Notes under the pieces: model-generated
What the model saw: only the letters and a program-made list of their open reading frames with translations
Database searches by the model: none
Told to the model about the DNA's origin: nothing
Shown: positions 32,209 through 42,532 of the stretch, piece by piece
How the letters are laid out: every line of letters starts with the position of its first letter
Position numbering within the stretch: position 1 is the first letter of the stretch
Made by a program: the position numbers and the translations under genes
Assembly (NCBI RefSeq): GCF_011764585.1
Contig: NZ_AP022853.1
Coordinates: 603,501-667,500 of the forward strand
DNA length: 64,000 nucleotides
Direction: 5' to 3'
DNA from: Sulfurimicrobium lacus
Lineage (GTDB): Bacteria > Pseudomonadota > Gammaproteobacteria > Burkholderiales > Sulfuricellaceae

Positions 32209-33309
32209 TCAGGCGGCTTTGCCCGGTATCCTTGGCGTCTTGCACACCACATCGGCATTCTGCGCGCGCTGGCGCAGGGCGTGGTCCATCAGCACGATGG
32301 CCAGCATGGCCTCGGCGATGGGCGTGGCGCGGATGCCGACGCAGGGGTCGTGGCGGCCGTGGGTTTCTACCATGATGGGCTCGCCCGCCAGGTTGATGGA
32401 GCGGCGCGGGATGCGGATGCTGGAGGTGGGCTTGACGGCGAGGTGGGCGACCACGTCCTGGCCGCTGGAAATGCCGCCCAGGATGCCGCCGGCGTGGTTG
32501 GAGAGGAAGCCCTGCGGCGTCAGTTCGTCGCCGTGCTCGGAGCCTTTTTGCGTCACGCAGCCGAATCCCGCACCGATTTCCACGCCTTTCACCGCGTTGA
32601 TGCTCATCAGGGCGTAGGCGATGTCGGCGTCGAGGCGGTCGTACACCGGTTCGCCCCAGCCCACCGGCACGTTCTCGGCGACCACGGTCAGTTTGGCGCC
32701 GATGGAATCGCCTTCCTTGCGCAGCGCGTCCATGTAATCCTCGAGCTGCTGGGTGTAGCTGGAATCTGCGACGAAGAAGGGGTTCTGCCCGACGTCCGCC
32801 CAATCCTTGAACGGCACTTCAATCGGCCCCAGCTGCGAAAGGTAGCCGCGCACCACGATGCCGTAGCGCTGCTGCAGCCACTTTTTCGCCACCGCTCCGG
32901 CGGCCACGCGCACCGCGGTTTCCCGCGCGCTGGAACGGCCGCCGCCGCGGTAGTCGCGGAAGCCGTATTTTTGCGTGTAGGTGTAGTCGGCGTGGCCGGG
33001 GCGGAAGGTGTCGGCGATGTTGCCGTAATCCTTGCTGCGCTGGTCCTCGTTGCGGATCAAGAGGGCGATGGGGGTGCCGGTGGTCTTGCCTTCGAATACG
33101 CCGGAAAGGATTTCCACCGTGTCCGACTCGCGCCGCTGGGTGACGTGGCGCGAGGTGCCCGGCTTGCGCCGGTCGAGGTCGAGCTGGATATCCGCGGCGG
33201 AAATTTCCAGCCCCGGCGGGCAGCCGTCCACCACGCAGCCGATGGCGGGGCCATGAGATTCGCCGAAGGAAGTGACGCTGAACAGCTTGCCGAGGGAATT
33301 GCCGGACAT
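32209..33309 (-). CDS. aroC: Chorismate synthase
   Basis: AroC converts 5-enolpyruvylshikimate-3-phosphate to chorismate using reduced FMN, the last common step of aromatic amino-acid synthesis. The 366 residues carry the signatures [49 protein letters not shown], the central [24 protein letters not shown], and the late [17 protein letters not shown]. The start at 33309 is the family start. It is convergent with flxA and divergent from a 52-residue ORF. Confidence 0.97.
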   Translation of the reverse strand: MSGNSLGKLFSVTSFGESHGPAIGCVVDGCPPGLEISAADIQLDLDRRKPGTSRHVTQRRESDTVEILSGVFEGKTTGTPIALLIRNEDQRSKDYGNIADTFRPGHADYTYTQKYGFRDYRGGGRSSARETAVRVAAGAVAKKWLQQRYGIVVRGYLSQLGPIEVPFKDWADVGQNPFFVADSSYTQQLEDYMDALRKEGDSIGAKLTVVAENVPVGWGEPVYDRLDADIAYALMSINAVKGVEIGAGFGCVTQKGSEHGDELTPQGFLSNHAGGILGGISSGQDVVAHLAVKPTSSIRIPRRSINLAGEPIMVETHGRHDPCVGIRATPIAEAMLAIVLMDHALRQRAQNADVVCKTPRIPGKAA

Positions 33310-33377
33310 GATGCGGACTCGAATAAAATGACTGCAAAGTTTAACATAAGCGCTTCTCCCACTCGAAGCCTCTAGCC

Positions 33378-33536
33378 ATGACTACTAAATCCAGCGATTT
33401 GCTGAAACAACTGCTGCAGCGCAAGCAGCAGGCGCTGCAATGGCAGTCGGCAAGCAAGCCCGGCAACAAGCTGGCCAACAAACAAAACCGCTGGCAGCGT
33501 TTCAATCGCTACGTGTGGGACAAAAAACAGGGATGA
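33378..33536 (+). CDS. Small basic protein, 52 residues, unknown
   Basis: This short ORF begins [20 protein letters not shown] and ends [12 protein letters not shown], rich in Lys, Gln, Arg and Asn, predicted helical and soluble, with no signal peptide. Its TGA overlaps the ATG of the following SDR gene (ATGA), which suggests real, coupled translation. No ribosome site is obvious upstream. I do not recognise a family. It is too short for confident calling on composition alone, but the coupling and protein-like composition favour a true gene. Confidence 0.55.
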   Translation: MTTKSSDLLKQLLQRKQQALQWQSASKPGNKLANKQNRWQRFNRYVWDKKQG

Positions 33537-34384
33537 CTATGGAGCAGAAAAGCGTGCTGATCACCGGCTGTTCCAGCGGCATCGGCTTGTGCGCGGCGGA
33601 AGGGCTGGCCAGGCGCGGTTTCCGGGTGTTTGCCACGGCGCGCCAGGCAGCGGACGTGGAGATGCTCGCGGCGCGCGGCCTGGAAAGCCTGCAGCTGGAC
33701 ATTGCCGATTCGGACTCGATCCGGCGCGCGGTGGACGAGGTTTTGCACCGCACAGGCGGCACGCTCTACGCGCTGTTCAACAACGCCGGTTACGGCCAGC
33801 CCGGAGCAGTCGAGGACTTGCGCCGCGAGGTGCTGCGCGAGCAGTTCGAGACCAACGTGTTCGGCACGGTGGAACTCACCAACCGCATCATCCCGGTGAT
33901 GCGCGCCCAGGGCGGCGGACGCATAGTCATCAACAGCTCCATCCTGGGCTACATCGCGCTGCCTTTCCGCGGCGCCTACAACGCCAGCAAGTTCGCGCTG
34001 GAAGGCATTGCCGACACCCTGCGGCTGGAGTTGCGCGGCAGCGGCATCCACGTTTCTCTGATCGAGCCCGGACCGATCACTAGCCGTTTCCGCGCCAATG
34101 CGCACGAAATGTTCAAGCAGCGCATCGATGCCGAGGCGAGTTTCTTCCGCGACACCTACCGGGCGATGGAAAACCGCCTCACCAAGCCCGGCCCGGCGGC
34201 GCCCTTCACCCTGCCGCCGGAGGCGGTGCTGGAAAAGCTGATCCACGCGCTGGAAAGCGGGCGGCCCCGAATCCGCTACCCGGTGACCTTCCCGGCGCAC
34301 CTTTTTGCGGTCTTGAAGCGGGTGTTGTCAGGGGCTGCGCTGGACAGTGTGTTGGGCCGCGTGGGCAAGGACGAAAACCGGTAA
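33533..34384 (+). CDS. Short-chain dehydrogenase/reductase
   Basis: The 283-residue protein is a classical SDR: nucleotide motif TGCSSGIGLCAAEGLARRGF, NNAGYGQPG, the catalytic serine in VINSSILGYI and YNASK (Tyr-x3-Lys). The substrate is unknown; the sequence style, with SLIEPGPITSRFRANA and the PPEAVLEKLIHALESGRPRIRYPVT region, resembles the retinol/17-beta-hydroxysteroid-like SDR group. The start at 33533 overlaps the small ORF stop; an alternative ATG is at 33539. It converges on the diguanylate cyclase gene 41 bases further on. Confidence 0.9.
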   Translation: MTMEQKSVLITGCSSGIGLCAAEGLARRGFRVFATARQAADVEMLAARGLESLQLDIADSDSIRRAVDEVLHRTGGTLYALFNNAGYGQPGAVEDLRREVLREQFETNVFGTVELTNRIIPVMRAQGGGRIVINSSILGYIALPFRGAYNASKFALEGIADTLRLELRGSGIHVSLIEPGPITSRFRANAHEMFKQRIDAEASFFRDTYRAMENRLTKPGPAAPFTLPPEAVLEKLIHALESGRPRIRYPVTFPAHLFAVLKRVLSGAALDSVLGRVGKDENR

Positions 34385-34425
34385 TCCAGTTTCTTGTCGC
34401 ACTTCTAACCTGAGCCCGTATATGG

Positions 34426-37400
34426 CTAACTTGCGCAAAAGCGGTAGGTATTGCGTCCCCCCGCCTTGGCGGAATACATAGCTTTATCGGCAAGGTTCAC
34501 AAGACTGTCCTCGTCTTCCGTGTCGTCGGAAAAACGCGCGATACCGATGCTCACCCCGATGCGTACGTCGTGTCCGTCCAGTTCATAGGGTAGCGATACC
34601 GTCCTGATGATTTTTTCAGCGATCCGACCGATGTCTTCCCGTTTGCGCAGATCGTAGAGTAGGACGGTGAACTCATCTCCGCCCAGGCGAGCTACGGTAT
34701 CGCTTTCCCGCACGCACTGGCGCAGCCGCTCCGCCACGCTTTTTAGCAGCAGATCCCCGATGTGATGGCCCAGGGTGTCGTTCACCTGCTTGAAACGGTC
34801 CAGGTCGAGGAACATGAGCGCCAGGCCGACCTTGCTGCGCTTGGCAAGGCTGAGCGCCTGACGTAAGCGGTCGTAGAACAGGGCGCGGTTGGGCAAATCG
34901 GTCAGCCCATCGTATTGGGCCTGGTGGCTGATCCGCTCCTGGGTGCGCTTCAGGTCCGTGATGTCCTCGTGGATGGCGATAAAATGCGTGATCTTGCCAG
35001 TGGCATCTGTTAGCGGCGTAATCGTCTGCATGACGGTGTAAAGGCTGCCATCCTTATTTCTTTCCACCGTTTCGCTGCTCCATACTTCCCCGTTGTTAAT
35101 GGTCTGCCACAAAGCCTGGTAATAGGCTTTGTCCTGTTGTCCGGATTTAAGTATTTTGGGCGACTGGCCGATGATTTCTTCTTCGCTATAGCCACTGAGG
35201 CGTGAAAAGGCCGCATTCGCCCATTGGATGTGTCCCTCGTGATCGGTCACCATCACCGCGTTGGCGGCAGATCCCAGCGCCATGCCAAGCAGTCTGAGCT
35301 GTTGCTGATCCATACCCATTTCCAGGACTATGGCGATGCGGTTAACGATGCCAACAAGGCGATTTACGATGGTTGGATTCGCGAAAGACGTCGAGTCTCT
35401 GGAGCAAAGGGTGAAAGCGCCGTAAATTTCCCCATGCACCGTCAAAGGAATCGCGAGGATGGCCTGAAGCTCATATTCGCAGGCGATACCAGCCCATGCC
35501 TGAAAGTGTGGATCGTTACAGTTATATGTCAGTGTCTGCTCGGTTCGAATTGATGCTCCGGTGGGGCAAAGACCCCGAGGGTTATAGTCCCAACGCACCA
35601 TCGCTGCGCTTAGGCGTTGAGCCAATTCTTTTGCACTGCCTGAAAAGGAAAGGATGCTGACTGTCCCATCCGGCTCCTTACGCCCAAGCCAGGCCATGTC
35701 CAGATTGAACAGTTGCACCACCTGCGTACAGATAAATTCCAGGATGCCATCAAGGGTTTCTCCCCGAAGCACTTTCTGGTTGATGGCGGAGAACAGGTTT
35801 TCGATAGCCTCAAGCAAGCGCTGCTCTGTGACATCCGTGGAGTAAACGGCAACGCGATCGATTTTTCCGTCCATATCAATCACGGGGTAAAGGGAATTCA
35901 CCATACGCATGCCGTTGCGCTCGTCTTCCAATATATTCGGCAAGCCATTCTGTGCAGTCTTTTCCAGGCGTTCGCGGCGCACGTTTGCCACCTCTGGAGG
36001 CATCAGGTCGAAAATATTCTTGCCCAGCAACTCGCTCGGTGTGCCTCGCAGGCGCTTTGCGCCGACCTCGTTGATGGCGAGGATGGTGCCATTTCGTTCC
36101 AGCAGCAGCGCGGATTCCCGTGCGGCGTCGAGCAGCGCCCGCTGGTTCCGCTCCAGTCGGTCCTGGGTCGCCATGGCCAGCTTGCGTTCGGAGATGTCCT
36201 GGAAGGACGCGACGGACCCCACAATTTTTCCGTCCCTGACGATGGGGCTCGATGTGATGGATACGGGGATTGTCGTCCCGTCTTTCCGCACCAGATTGTC
36301 GTCGAGGGCGCGGTATGTCTGTCCGGTAACAATGGTGTTGTGAATCGGGCAGGAATGGGCGGGAATCGGGGTTCCATCCATGCGCTCGTAGTGGAAAGTC
36401 TCGTGCCCATTCCTGCCGATGAGTTCCTCCCGGGTCCATCCCAGCAGGCGCTCCGCCTCGGGATTGACGAAGGTCACCTTGCCGTTCCCATCCAGCACGT
36501 AAACCCCTTCTCCCAGGGTAGAGGTGATTTCGCGTAACTGGTTTTTGCTCTCCTGTTCCTTCCTGTAATGCTGCATCAAATTGAAAGAGAGCCAGCCAAC
36601 GGCGACCAGGAGGCCAAGCATTACCGCGCTATCGATCAGCGCATTGCGGCGCCATTCGGCCAGTACGTCCTGTTTGGACAAGCCAACCACGACCACCAGG
36701 GGCAGATCGCCGACCTGGCGATAACTGAAGATACGTTCGGTACCGTCAACGCTCGATTTGCCCGTAATCGTGCCTTTGACGGGGTTGATCTGCAGCGCGG
36801 CGGCGATCGGGCCGCCACGTACCGACTTCATGCGTTGCCCCTCGCTAAGGGGGAAGCGGGTAATGACATGAAGGTCTTTGCTCAACAGCGTAATGTTGCT
36901 GTTCTTGCCCAGATTCAAGGTGCTGAAGAAATCCTCGAAATACGACAAGGCGATGCCCGAACTGACGATCCCGGCAAAACTGCCGTCGGCATAATTCAGA
37001 CGCCGGCTGAGCATGACTTGCCAGCCGTGATGGGTACGCCCCTCGATGGGCTCGGAAATATCCAGCCCGAGCGAAGGATTGTCGCGGTGGCGGATGAAAT
37101 AAGCCCGATCCCCGTAGAAGGGACGGCTGGTTTTTTCTTCCAGGGAGCTGGCCAGACTATAGCCATCCGGCTGGATAACCCGCATCCTGAATATTTCCGG
37201 AATGCTTGACTTGAGCTTTTTCAGATAGGCGTGAGTCGCCTCGGCGGCATGCTTGTCATCAGGCTTTAGGATGACGTCTCCCGCCGCGTGCTGGAGCAGG
37301 ACGTCCGTCTTCTGAATGACAGAGTTGATCTGTTCTTCAAGCACTCTGGCCATGTTCTGGCTGTCCGTCGTGGCACGCGCCAGTTTTTCGTCATAGCTCT

Positions 37401-37482
37401 GCTTCAGCCCGTTCAAGAACACGCCGATAAGGCCCAGCATCATAACGGACAAGGCAACAAGCCAAAGTCTGTTGCGCGTCAT
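34426..37482 (-). CDS. Multi-sensor diguanylate cyclase (Cache-PAS-PAS-GAF-PAS-GGDEF)
   Basis: The 1018-residue membrane receptor has a TM helix near residues 8-25, a periplasmic Cache-like domain (about 40-275, with AYFIRHRDNPSLGLDISEP), and a second TM (about 285-305). Two PAS domains (about 320-560), a GAF (about 565-720), a third PAS (about 725-845) and a C-terminal GGDEF domain follow, with an intact active site (RLGGDEFTVLL) and an upstream RESD that fits the product-inhibition I-site. It should make c-di-GMP in response to small ligands or redox/light cues. No EAL domain is present. It is the last gene of a three-gene signalling run with two chemoreceptors upstream. Confidence 0.93.
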   Translation of the reverse strand: MTRNRLWLVALSVMMLGLIGVFLNGLKQSYDEKLARATTDSQNMARVLEEQINSVIQKTDVLLQHAAGDVILKPDDKHAAEATHAYLKKLKSSIPEIFRMRVIQPDGYSLASSLEEKTSRPFYGDRAYFIRHRDNPSLGLDISEPIEGRTHHGWQVMLSRRLNYADGSFAGIVSSGIALSYFEDFFSTLNLGKNSNITLLSKDLHVITRFPLSEGQRMKSVRGGPIAAALQINPVKGTITGKSSVDGTERIFSYRQVGDLPLVVVVGLSKQDVLAEWRRNALIDSAVMLGLLVAVGWLSFNLMQHYRKEQESKNQLREITSTLGEGVYVLDGNGKVTFVNPEAERLLGWTREELIGRNGHETFHYERMDGTPIPAHSCPIHNTIVTGQTYRALDDNLVRKDGTTIPVSITSSPIVRDGKIVGSVASFQDISERKLAMATQDRLERNQRALLDAARESALLLERNGTILAINEVGAKRLRGTPSELLGKNIFDLMPPEVANVRRERLEKTAQNGLPNILEDERNGMRMVNSLYPVIDMDGKIDRVAVYSTDVTEQRLLEAIENLFSAINQKVLRGETLDGILEFICTQVVQLFNLDMAWLGRKEPDGTVSILSFSGSAKELAQRLSAAMVRWDYNPRGLCPTGASIRTEQTLTYNCNDPHFQAWAGIACEYELQAILAIPLTVHGEIYGAFTLCSRDSTSFANPTIVNRLVGIVNRIAIVLEMGMDQQQLRLLGMALGSAANAVMVTDHEGHIQWANAAFSRLSGYSEEEIIGQSPKILKSGQQDKAYYQALWQTINNGEVWSSETVERNKDGSLYTVMQTITPLTDATGKITHFIAIHEDITDLKRTQERISHQAQYDGLTDLPNRALFYDRLRQALSLAKRSKVGLALMFLDLDRFKQVNDTLGHHIGDLLLKSVAERLRQCVRESDTVARLGGDEFTVLLYDLRKREDIGRIAEKIIRTVSLPYELDGHDVRIGVSIGIARFSDDTEDEDSLVNLADKAMYSAKAGGRNTYRFCAS

Positions 37483-37535
37483 TATTGTTCTGCCGCTGTC
37501 ATGAAAATAACCCGCCAGACATCAGGTGGACAGAT

Positions 37536-38654
37536 TCAATGACACAACAGGGAGCTATCGGCTTCCCCGCTCTGCGCGATACGGTCGAGTTCCGCGAGCA
37601 CTTTCATGCTGGCGTCTTCCATGGCGGCGATGGCGGCGAAGCCTTTCATGTACTCGCCGTCGTGGAACTGCCGGATCGCTTCCATGCCGCTGTCGTGGAA
37701 GCGCTTGTGCGGCTCGTCCACTTCGCGGAAACCGGGAAGTCTGGAGAAGCAGTCGTGTCCCTCGCCTTCGAAATACCACTTGCCGAGGCGGCAGTTGTGG
37801 TGGTCGGCGAACTCGCCCACGCCCTTGTCCGACAGGCACATGAAAACCTTGTACACCTCGAACTTATAGACCAGGTGGTCGATTTTCGTCACTTCCACGA
37901 AGCTGCGCAGCGCCGATGAGGCGATGACGCCTTCCATGATGTTGGAAAGCGTGAACAGGCGCTTCATGTTTTGCGTCGCTTCGTTGCCCTCCAGGCTGTA
38001 ACTTTCCGTTTTTTGCGCCCATTCATCCATGTGGCTGCGTGCCTGCTGGGTTTCGTCCTGAATGGCGGACACCAGCCCGGAAATCTCGCTGGTCGCCTTG
38101 CTGGTGCGTTCGGCCAGCTTCCTGACTTCGTCCGCCACCACGGCAAAACCGCGCCCCTGTTCGCCGGCGCGCGCCGCCTCGATGGCGGCGTTGAGCGCCA
38201 GCAGATTGGTCTGGTCGGCGATTTCCCGGATGAGCTGGATAATGCCGCCGATCTGGCTGGCGCGCGAGCTGAGGTTGCCCACTTTTTCCGCCATTTCGTT
38301 GGTTTCGCGCGACATGGCCTGAAGGTTGGAGGAAATCTTCTCCATCGCCGCCTGGTTGGCGCCCGACATGGTGGAAGCTTCGATGGCGTTCTGTTTTTCG
38401 GTCTTCATCGCGTTGGCGATTTTGAGCTGGGAACGCTGGATTTCCATGAACGAGTTGGCGAATTCGCCCATGGTCTTGTAGATGCGGTTGCACTTTTCGA
38501 TTTCGCCCTGCCACTCCGCAGCCTGCGCTTCGGCTGCAAGTTTTCCCTGGTGTTCGCGGTCGCGCTCGGCTTCAAGCTCCGCCACGCGGCTTTCCAGTTG
38601 CCGAGCCCGGGATTCCCAGGTCAGCGCATTTTCCTTACAACGTGAAAAAAACAT
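37536..38654 (-). CDS. Soluble methyl-accepting chemotaxis protein with C-terminal CZB domain
   Basis: The 372-residue protein has no membrane helix. It starts with a coiled coil (about 12-60), then the chemoreceptor signalling tip ([43 protein letters not shown]), and ends with a chemoreceptor zinc-binding domain ([13 protein letters not shown] ... [15 protein letters not shown] ... PHKRFHDSG). CZB domains bind zinc through His and Cys and can sense zinc or hypochlorous acid; the Cys-centred CRLGKWY core is intact. The start is 31 bases after the PAS chemoreceptor gene and the end 53 bases before the diguanylate cyclase gene. Confidence 0.93.
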   Translation of the reverse strand: MFFSRCKENALTWESRARQLESRVAELEAERDREHQGKLAAEAQAAEWQGEIEKCNRIYKTMGEFANSFMEIQRSQLKIANAMKTEKQNAIEASTMSGANQAAMEKISSNLQAMSRETNEMAEKVGNLSSRASQIGGIIQLIREIADQTNLLALNAAIEAARAGEQGRGFAVVADEVRKLAERTSKATSEISGLVSAIQDETQQARSHMDEWAQKTESYSLEGNEATQNMKRLFTLSNIMEGVIASSALRSFVEVTKIDHLVYKFEVYKVFMCLSDKGVGEFADHHNCRLGKWYFEGEGHDCFSRLPGFREVDEPHKRFHDSGMEAIRQFHDGEYMKGFAAIAAMEDASMKVLAELDRIAQSGEADSSLLCH

Positions 38655-38684
38655 TTGTTCTCCAGATTTTCCGTTAAAACGGAT

Positions 38685-40310
38685 TTATTTGTTTTTGATC
38701 AGCTCGAAGTGGCTGACCAGTTCCTTCAGGTCATGCGCGGTATGGGACAGTTCCTCGGTGGCCTTCCATGCCTGCTGGGCGGAGCTGGTGTTCTGCTCGA
38801 TGAGAGCCGAAACCTGCTCCATGTTGACCGCCACCTGCTCGCTGGCGACGGCCTGTTCCTTGGCGGCGTCGGCGATGTGCCGCGCCATGCCGGTAACCTC
38901 GATGCTGGAGGACGTGATGCGTCCCAGGCCGGAGAGGGATTCCCGCATCATTCCGGTGCCTTCGTCCACTTCGTGGGCGGCCTGCTCCATGGAGCCGACC
39001 GCCTGGCGCGTGACGTTCTGGACTTCGCTCACCATGGCGCTGATGTCGGCCGTGCTGTTGGTGGTGCGCTCGGCAAGCTTTCTCACCTCGTCCGCCACCA
39101 CGGCGAAGCCGCGCCCCATCTCGCCGGCACGCGCCGCTTCGATGGCGGCGTTGAGGGCCAGGAGATTGGTCTGGTCGGCGATTTCCTTGATCGACAGGGT
39201 GATGGCGCCGATTTTCTCGATCGCCTGGTTGAGTTCGCCGATGGTGCTGCTGGATGCCTGCACTGCCTGCACCACCCGCCCCGTGGCTTCCATGCTGCGC
39301 GTCATGCTGGCGTTGCTCTCTTTTACCAGGTTCTGGGAATCGACGGCTGAACTGGCCGCGTTTTCCGCGCTTTGCGCCACTTCCACCACCGACTGGCTGA
39401 ATTCCTCGGTCGCCGACGCCACCGCCTGCACCCGGTCGTGTTGCTCCTCGGACTGCTCGACGACCTGCATCATCTCGGCATTGAGGTGGCTGCACTTGGC
39501 TTCGATGGCGCGCGAAGCCACGGAGATTTCGTCCAGCATCACCTTGACGTGTACCTGCATGGCGGCCAGGCCGTTGAGCAACTGGCCTTCCTCGTTGCGG
39601 CCGGAAATGTCGATGTCGTCGGTCAGGTTGCCCTGGGCGATCTTGTCGAAATGCCGCACCGCGGCGTTCACCTTGGACATTACGGATCGCGCCAGCAGCG
39701 CAAAGCCAACGAAGGTCAGCAGAATCCAGAAGAATGCGAAGCCGCCGACCTGAGCGATGGTCTCCCATGACAGTCCCAACAGGGGTTTGCTTACGACCAG
39801 GTTGGTCATCATGAACAGGTACAGCATGCCCAGAACCGCGATCATCCTGGCCCTGACGGAAATGCGCTGCCACCAGCTGCCACTGGTATCCAGCCTGGCC
39901 TTGCTGGTGTTGAGCTGCTTGTACAGCCGCTCCGCGTCCTGCACCTGCTGGCGGCTGGGCTCGGAGCGCACCGACATGTAGCCGAGGGTCTGGTCGTTCT
40001 TGCGCACCGGCACCACGAAGGCGTCCACCCAGTAATGATCGCCATTTTTCGAGCGGTTCTTGACCACGCCGCGCCACGGCCGTCCCGTTTTTACCGTGCG
40101 CCACAAGTCTTCGAACGCCTGGGGCGGCATGTCGGGATGGCGCACCAGGTTGTGGTTTTTGCCGATCAGCTCTTCTCCGCTGAAGCCGGAAAGCTCGACG
40201 AAAGCATCGTTGGCGTATGTGATCGTGCCCTTCAGGTCGGTCTTGGAAACAAGATACTTCCCTTTCGGGTAGGGCTTTTCCGCTTGCGTGACGGGGAGGT
40301 TGATTTTCAT
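38685..40310 (-). CDS. PAS-domain chemoreceptor (Aer-like)
   Basis: The 541-residue protein has an N-terminal PAS domain of the Aer/redox type ([35 protein letters not shown]), two adjacent hydrophobic helices (about 165-215), a HAMP-like stretch, and a full chemoreceptor signalling region ([40 protein letters not shown]). The PAS resembles FAD-binding Aer domains, so energy or oxygen taxis is likely. The ATG at 40310 has AAGGAAA just upstream and is preferred over an ATG 24 bases further out. It leads the three-gene chemoreceptor/cyclase operon. Confidence 0.92.
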   Translation of the reverse strand: MKINLPVTQAEKPYPKGKYLVSKTDLKGTITYANDAFVELSGFSGEELIGKNHNLVRHPDMPPQAFEDLWRTVKTGRPWRGVVKNRSKNGDHYWVDAFVVPVRKNDQTLGYMSVRSEPSRQQVQDAERLYKQLNTSKARLDTSGSWWQRISVRARMIAVLGMLYLFMMTNLVVSKPLLGLSWETIAQVGGFAFFWILLTFVGFALLARSVMSKVNAAVRHFDKIAQGNLTDDIDISGRNEEGQLLNGLAAMQVHVKVMLDEISVASRAIEAKCSHLNAEMMQVVEQSEEQHDRVQAVASATEEFSQSVVEVAQSAENAASSAVDSQNLVKESNASMTRSMEATGRVVQAVQASSSTIGELNQAIEKIGAITLSIKEIADQTNLLALNAAIEAARAGEMGRGFAVVADEVRKLAERTTNSTADISAMVSEVQNVTRQAVGSMEQAAHEVDEGTGMMRESLSGLGRITSSSIEVTGMARHIADAAKEQAVASEQVAVNMEQVSALIEQNTSSAQQAWKATEELSHTAHDLKELVSHFELIKNK

Positions 40311-40777
40311 GGCGCGTTTCCTTGGACGTTGCATAACGAGGCGGATGGCGGGCCCGCGGAAAAATCCGCCGGGCGGGAGAACGACGAAATAAACCGGAAT
40401 ATTTGGTCAGGCACTGCGAAGCAGGGGATGCTGGTTGGCAACTGGTGAGGCAAAGGCATACTTCATTTCCGCCGTGTTGTGTTCAAAAGCGAGTTCATAA
40501 GCTCGCACAACCGGCAATCCCTGAAATCGTGGGCATTGCGCCTTTAGATTGGGACTTTGCGCCTCCGTCTTTCGAACGAAGTGGCCTTTGTCAGTTCTTC
40601 TTGCTTAGGGAATTCCCCGGGCGGCATATAGGTGAAAGTACCTATATGCCGGGTCAATACTAATGAAGTTACGATAGGATGACAATAGTCAAATTTTTTA
40701 TGTGGATATCAACTGATTCTGTTGTGATGGACGCGAAACTCCATTCGATATTCTCGCGCATCTGTTCGATCAGCGCT
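40311..40777. other. 467-base intergenic region, no gene seen
   Basis: This gap lies between the FecR-protein gene and the PAS chemoreceptor gene, both on the minus strand. Short ORFs here lack protein-like character. It contains a perfect palindrome (40623-40650) and AT-rich sequence around 40670-40730 that could hold the promoter of the chemoreceptor operon. Directly after the FecR stop, one frame reads LIEQMRENIEW, resembling the end of YicC, probably by chance. Confidence 0.6.
40623..40650. promoter_or_regulatory. Perfect palindrome upstream of the chemoreceptor operon
   Basis: GGCATATAGGT (40623-40633) and ACCTATATGCC (40640-40650) are perfect 11-base inverted arms around a 6-base GAAAGT loop. 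There is no following T-run, so an operator or an mRNA structure is more likely than a terminator. It is about 310 bases upstream of the PAS chemoreceptor start. Confidence 0.6.
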
Positions 40778-42508
40778 TCAACGGACCAGCAAGGCGGTGC
40801 CGGATAATGCCGCTCCAGAAGTCAGTCCGGCGGCGGGCAGCGCATTCGCGGAGAAGGAAGCCAGGGCGCCGGTGGCAGTGCTGCCGATGAATATGCCGCT
40901 TGCGTTCCCCTTGACGGTCGTGGCGACGGTCGCGCCATTTATCTTGATGGAACCGGCGATAAGCGGGATGCCCGATGGGCCGGTCGTGGCTGTGGCCTGA
41001 TAGAACTGCGACAGGGCGCCTGAAGTGCTCTGGTAAGTCAGGTCCCAGGAGCGGGTGGCGACGGTGTCGGTGATGACTTGCAGCGTGATGTTCGCGCCGC
41101 CAGAAGCCACCTGCAGCGAGCCGCTTGCCAGGTGATATACGTTGTTCAGATCGTCGATTACGGTGCCGGCCGCGCTGACCAGGTTGAAGTTTACCGGGGT
41201 TGTCACGCTGGCAAGGGCGGCCTGTGCCTGGGTGTAGCTGAGCGAACTTTCGGCCCACATCAGGTTCATGACCAGCGGATCGCGCGTGCCGTCATTGTCG
41301 ACAAACGAGTCGGCGCCGACATAGCGGCCCCAGCGCACGGTGGTGCCGGCCGCGGCCGTTTGCCCGCTATCGAGCAGGGAGGCCGTGCCGGCGGTGTATT
41401 GCATGCTGCCAGTGGTATCGCTTGTGGCGATCAGCACCGGGAAGCCGCCGCCGTCGAGCAGGATGGAGCGGTTGGTGTTCGCCTCCAGCACCACGGACCC
41501 GCCGCCACTGAGCCACCCCGTGTAACAGGCGCCGGCAAACGGGCATTCGGTGCGCCAGCTGATGTCGCCGCCTACGCCGCCATAGCCGATTGGCGCGGGA
41601 TAGACGCCGCCGGTTGAGGTCACCCCGCTGGTCGATGCGGTCGAGCCCACCACGGCGGTGGTCGGTGGGGGGGGTGGGGGGAGTGCTGCGCTGGCCAGCA
41701 CGACTGCCGTCGCGGCAGGGGGCGGTGGAGGCGGTGGCGGCGTCTCGGTTGTTGCATCGGTGGTGGGTGTGGGTGCCGTGCCGCTGGAGGCGGCGGTTTC
41801 TGTCGGCGCGGTTGTGGTTTCGCTCTTGTTTTCTGTTTTCTGTGGGGCGGGTTTCGCTGACGTCTTGGGCGGTTCGAAAATGGGCGGCATTTTCGGCAGC
41901 AGAACCCCCGCGGTGTTCAGATTCGGCGTATAGGCTACCTGGTTGGGGTGTACCAGCGTGCCGTTCACGACGGTGGCGCCGGTATTGACCCGGTTGTAAG
42001 TGCCGGCCGGCACTCCGGGGAGGCGCGCGTCTGTCGGGACATGCGTAGTTTCGCTATCCGTGCCGCGTATGCCGATAGTGGCAGAGGGGGTCTTGATACG
42101 GTAGTTTTCCTTGTGCAGTTTGCCGACCGTACCGGTGATGGAGCGGAACCCGCCCTTGACCAGCGAAAAGAAGCTGCGTTCGCTGCCGTCTTCCTGGCCG
42201 TTGAACTTGTATTCATCGATGCGCATCTGGGTTTCCTGCCGGATGGCAATGATGCCGCCATCCGTCATGCGCAATTGCGCGGTCGCGCCCCTGGCGGAAA
42301 TGACGGACTCGCCTTCGTTGATTTCACCGCCTTTTTGCGCCTGACGTTCGCGGCCGTCGGGTGACGTGATGCGGACGTCGCCGCTGACGAACTGGAATTG
42401 TCCCACCGCCGCCCAGGCGGTGTTCGCCAGCGTCGCGAGAAGGGTTGCGGCCAGCAGCAGACGAAGCCGTTGCCAGGTAGAGGAATTGGGTGATTTCATG
42501 GTGTTCAA
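40778..42508 (-). CDS. Exported FecR-domain protein
   Basis: The 576-residue protein has a signal peptide (LLLAATLLATLANTAWA), an N-terminal FecR domain (about 35-160: GQFQFVSGDVRITSPDGRERQAQKG ... GFRSITGTVGKLHKENYRIKTPSATIGIRGTDSETT), then a low-complexity Pro/Thr/Ala linker (about 210-300, with two proline runs) and a C-terminal beta-rich domain of unknown type. Unlike iron-regulatory FecR it has no visible TM anchor and no sigma partner. It is 24 bases after the TPR/barrel gene and the last gene of the CHASE2-cyclase operon. A periplasmic or surface-structural role is inferred. Confidence 0.85.
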   Translation of the reverse strand: MNTMKSPNSSTWQRLRLLLAATLLATLANTAWAAVGQFQFVSGDVRITSPDGRERQAQKGGEINEGESVISARGATAQLRMTDGGIIAIRQETQMRIDEYKFNGQEDGSERSFFSLVKGGFRSITGTVGKLHKENYRIKTPSATIGIRGTDSETTHVPTDARLPGVPAGTYNRVNTGATVVNGTLVHPNQVAYTPNLNTAGVLLPKMPPIFEPPKTSAKPAPQKTENKSETTTAPTETAASSGTAPTPTTDATTETPPPPPPPPAATAVVLASAALPPPPPPTTAVVGSTASTSGVTSTGGVYPAPIGYGGVGGDISWRTECPFAGACYTGWLSGGGSVVLEANTNRSILLDGGGFPVLIATSDTTGSMQYTAGTASLLDSGQTAAAGTTVRWGRYVGADSFVDNDGTRDPLVMNLMWAESSLSYTQAQAALASVTTPVNFNLVSAAGTVIDDLNNVYHLASGSLQVASGGANITLQVITDTVATRSWDLTYQSTSGALSQFYQATATTGPSGIPLIAGSIKINGATVATTVKGNASGIFIGSTATGALASFSANALPAAGLTSGAALSGTALLVR

Positions 42509-42532
42509 AGTCCTGTCGCTGCCATGCCCTGA

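Noticed and set aside
40741-40772. Possible yicC fragment after the FecR gene (frame reads LIEQMRENIEW)
   Set aside because: Only about ten residues, or 18 identical bases, match the yicC end at 47322; too short to separate from chance or a conserved coiled-coil motif.
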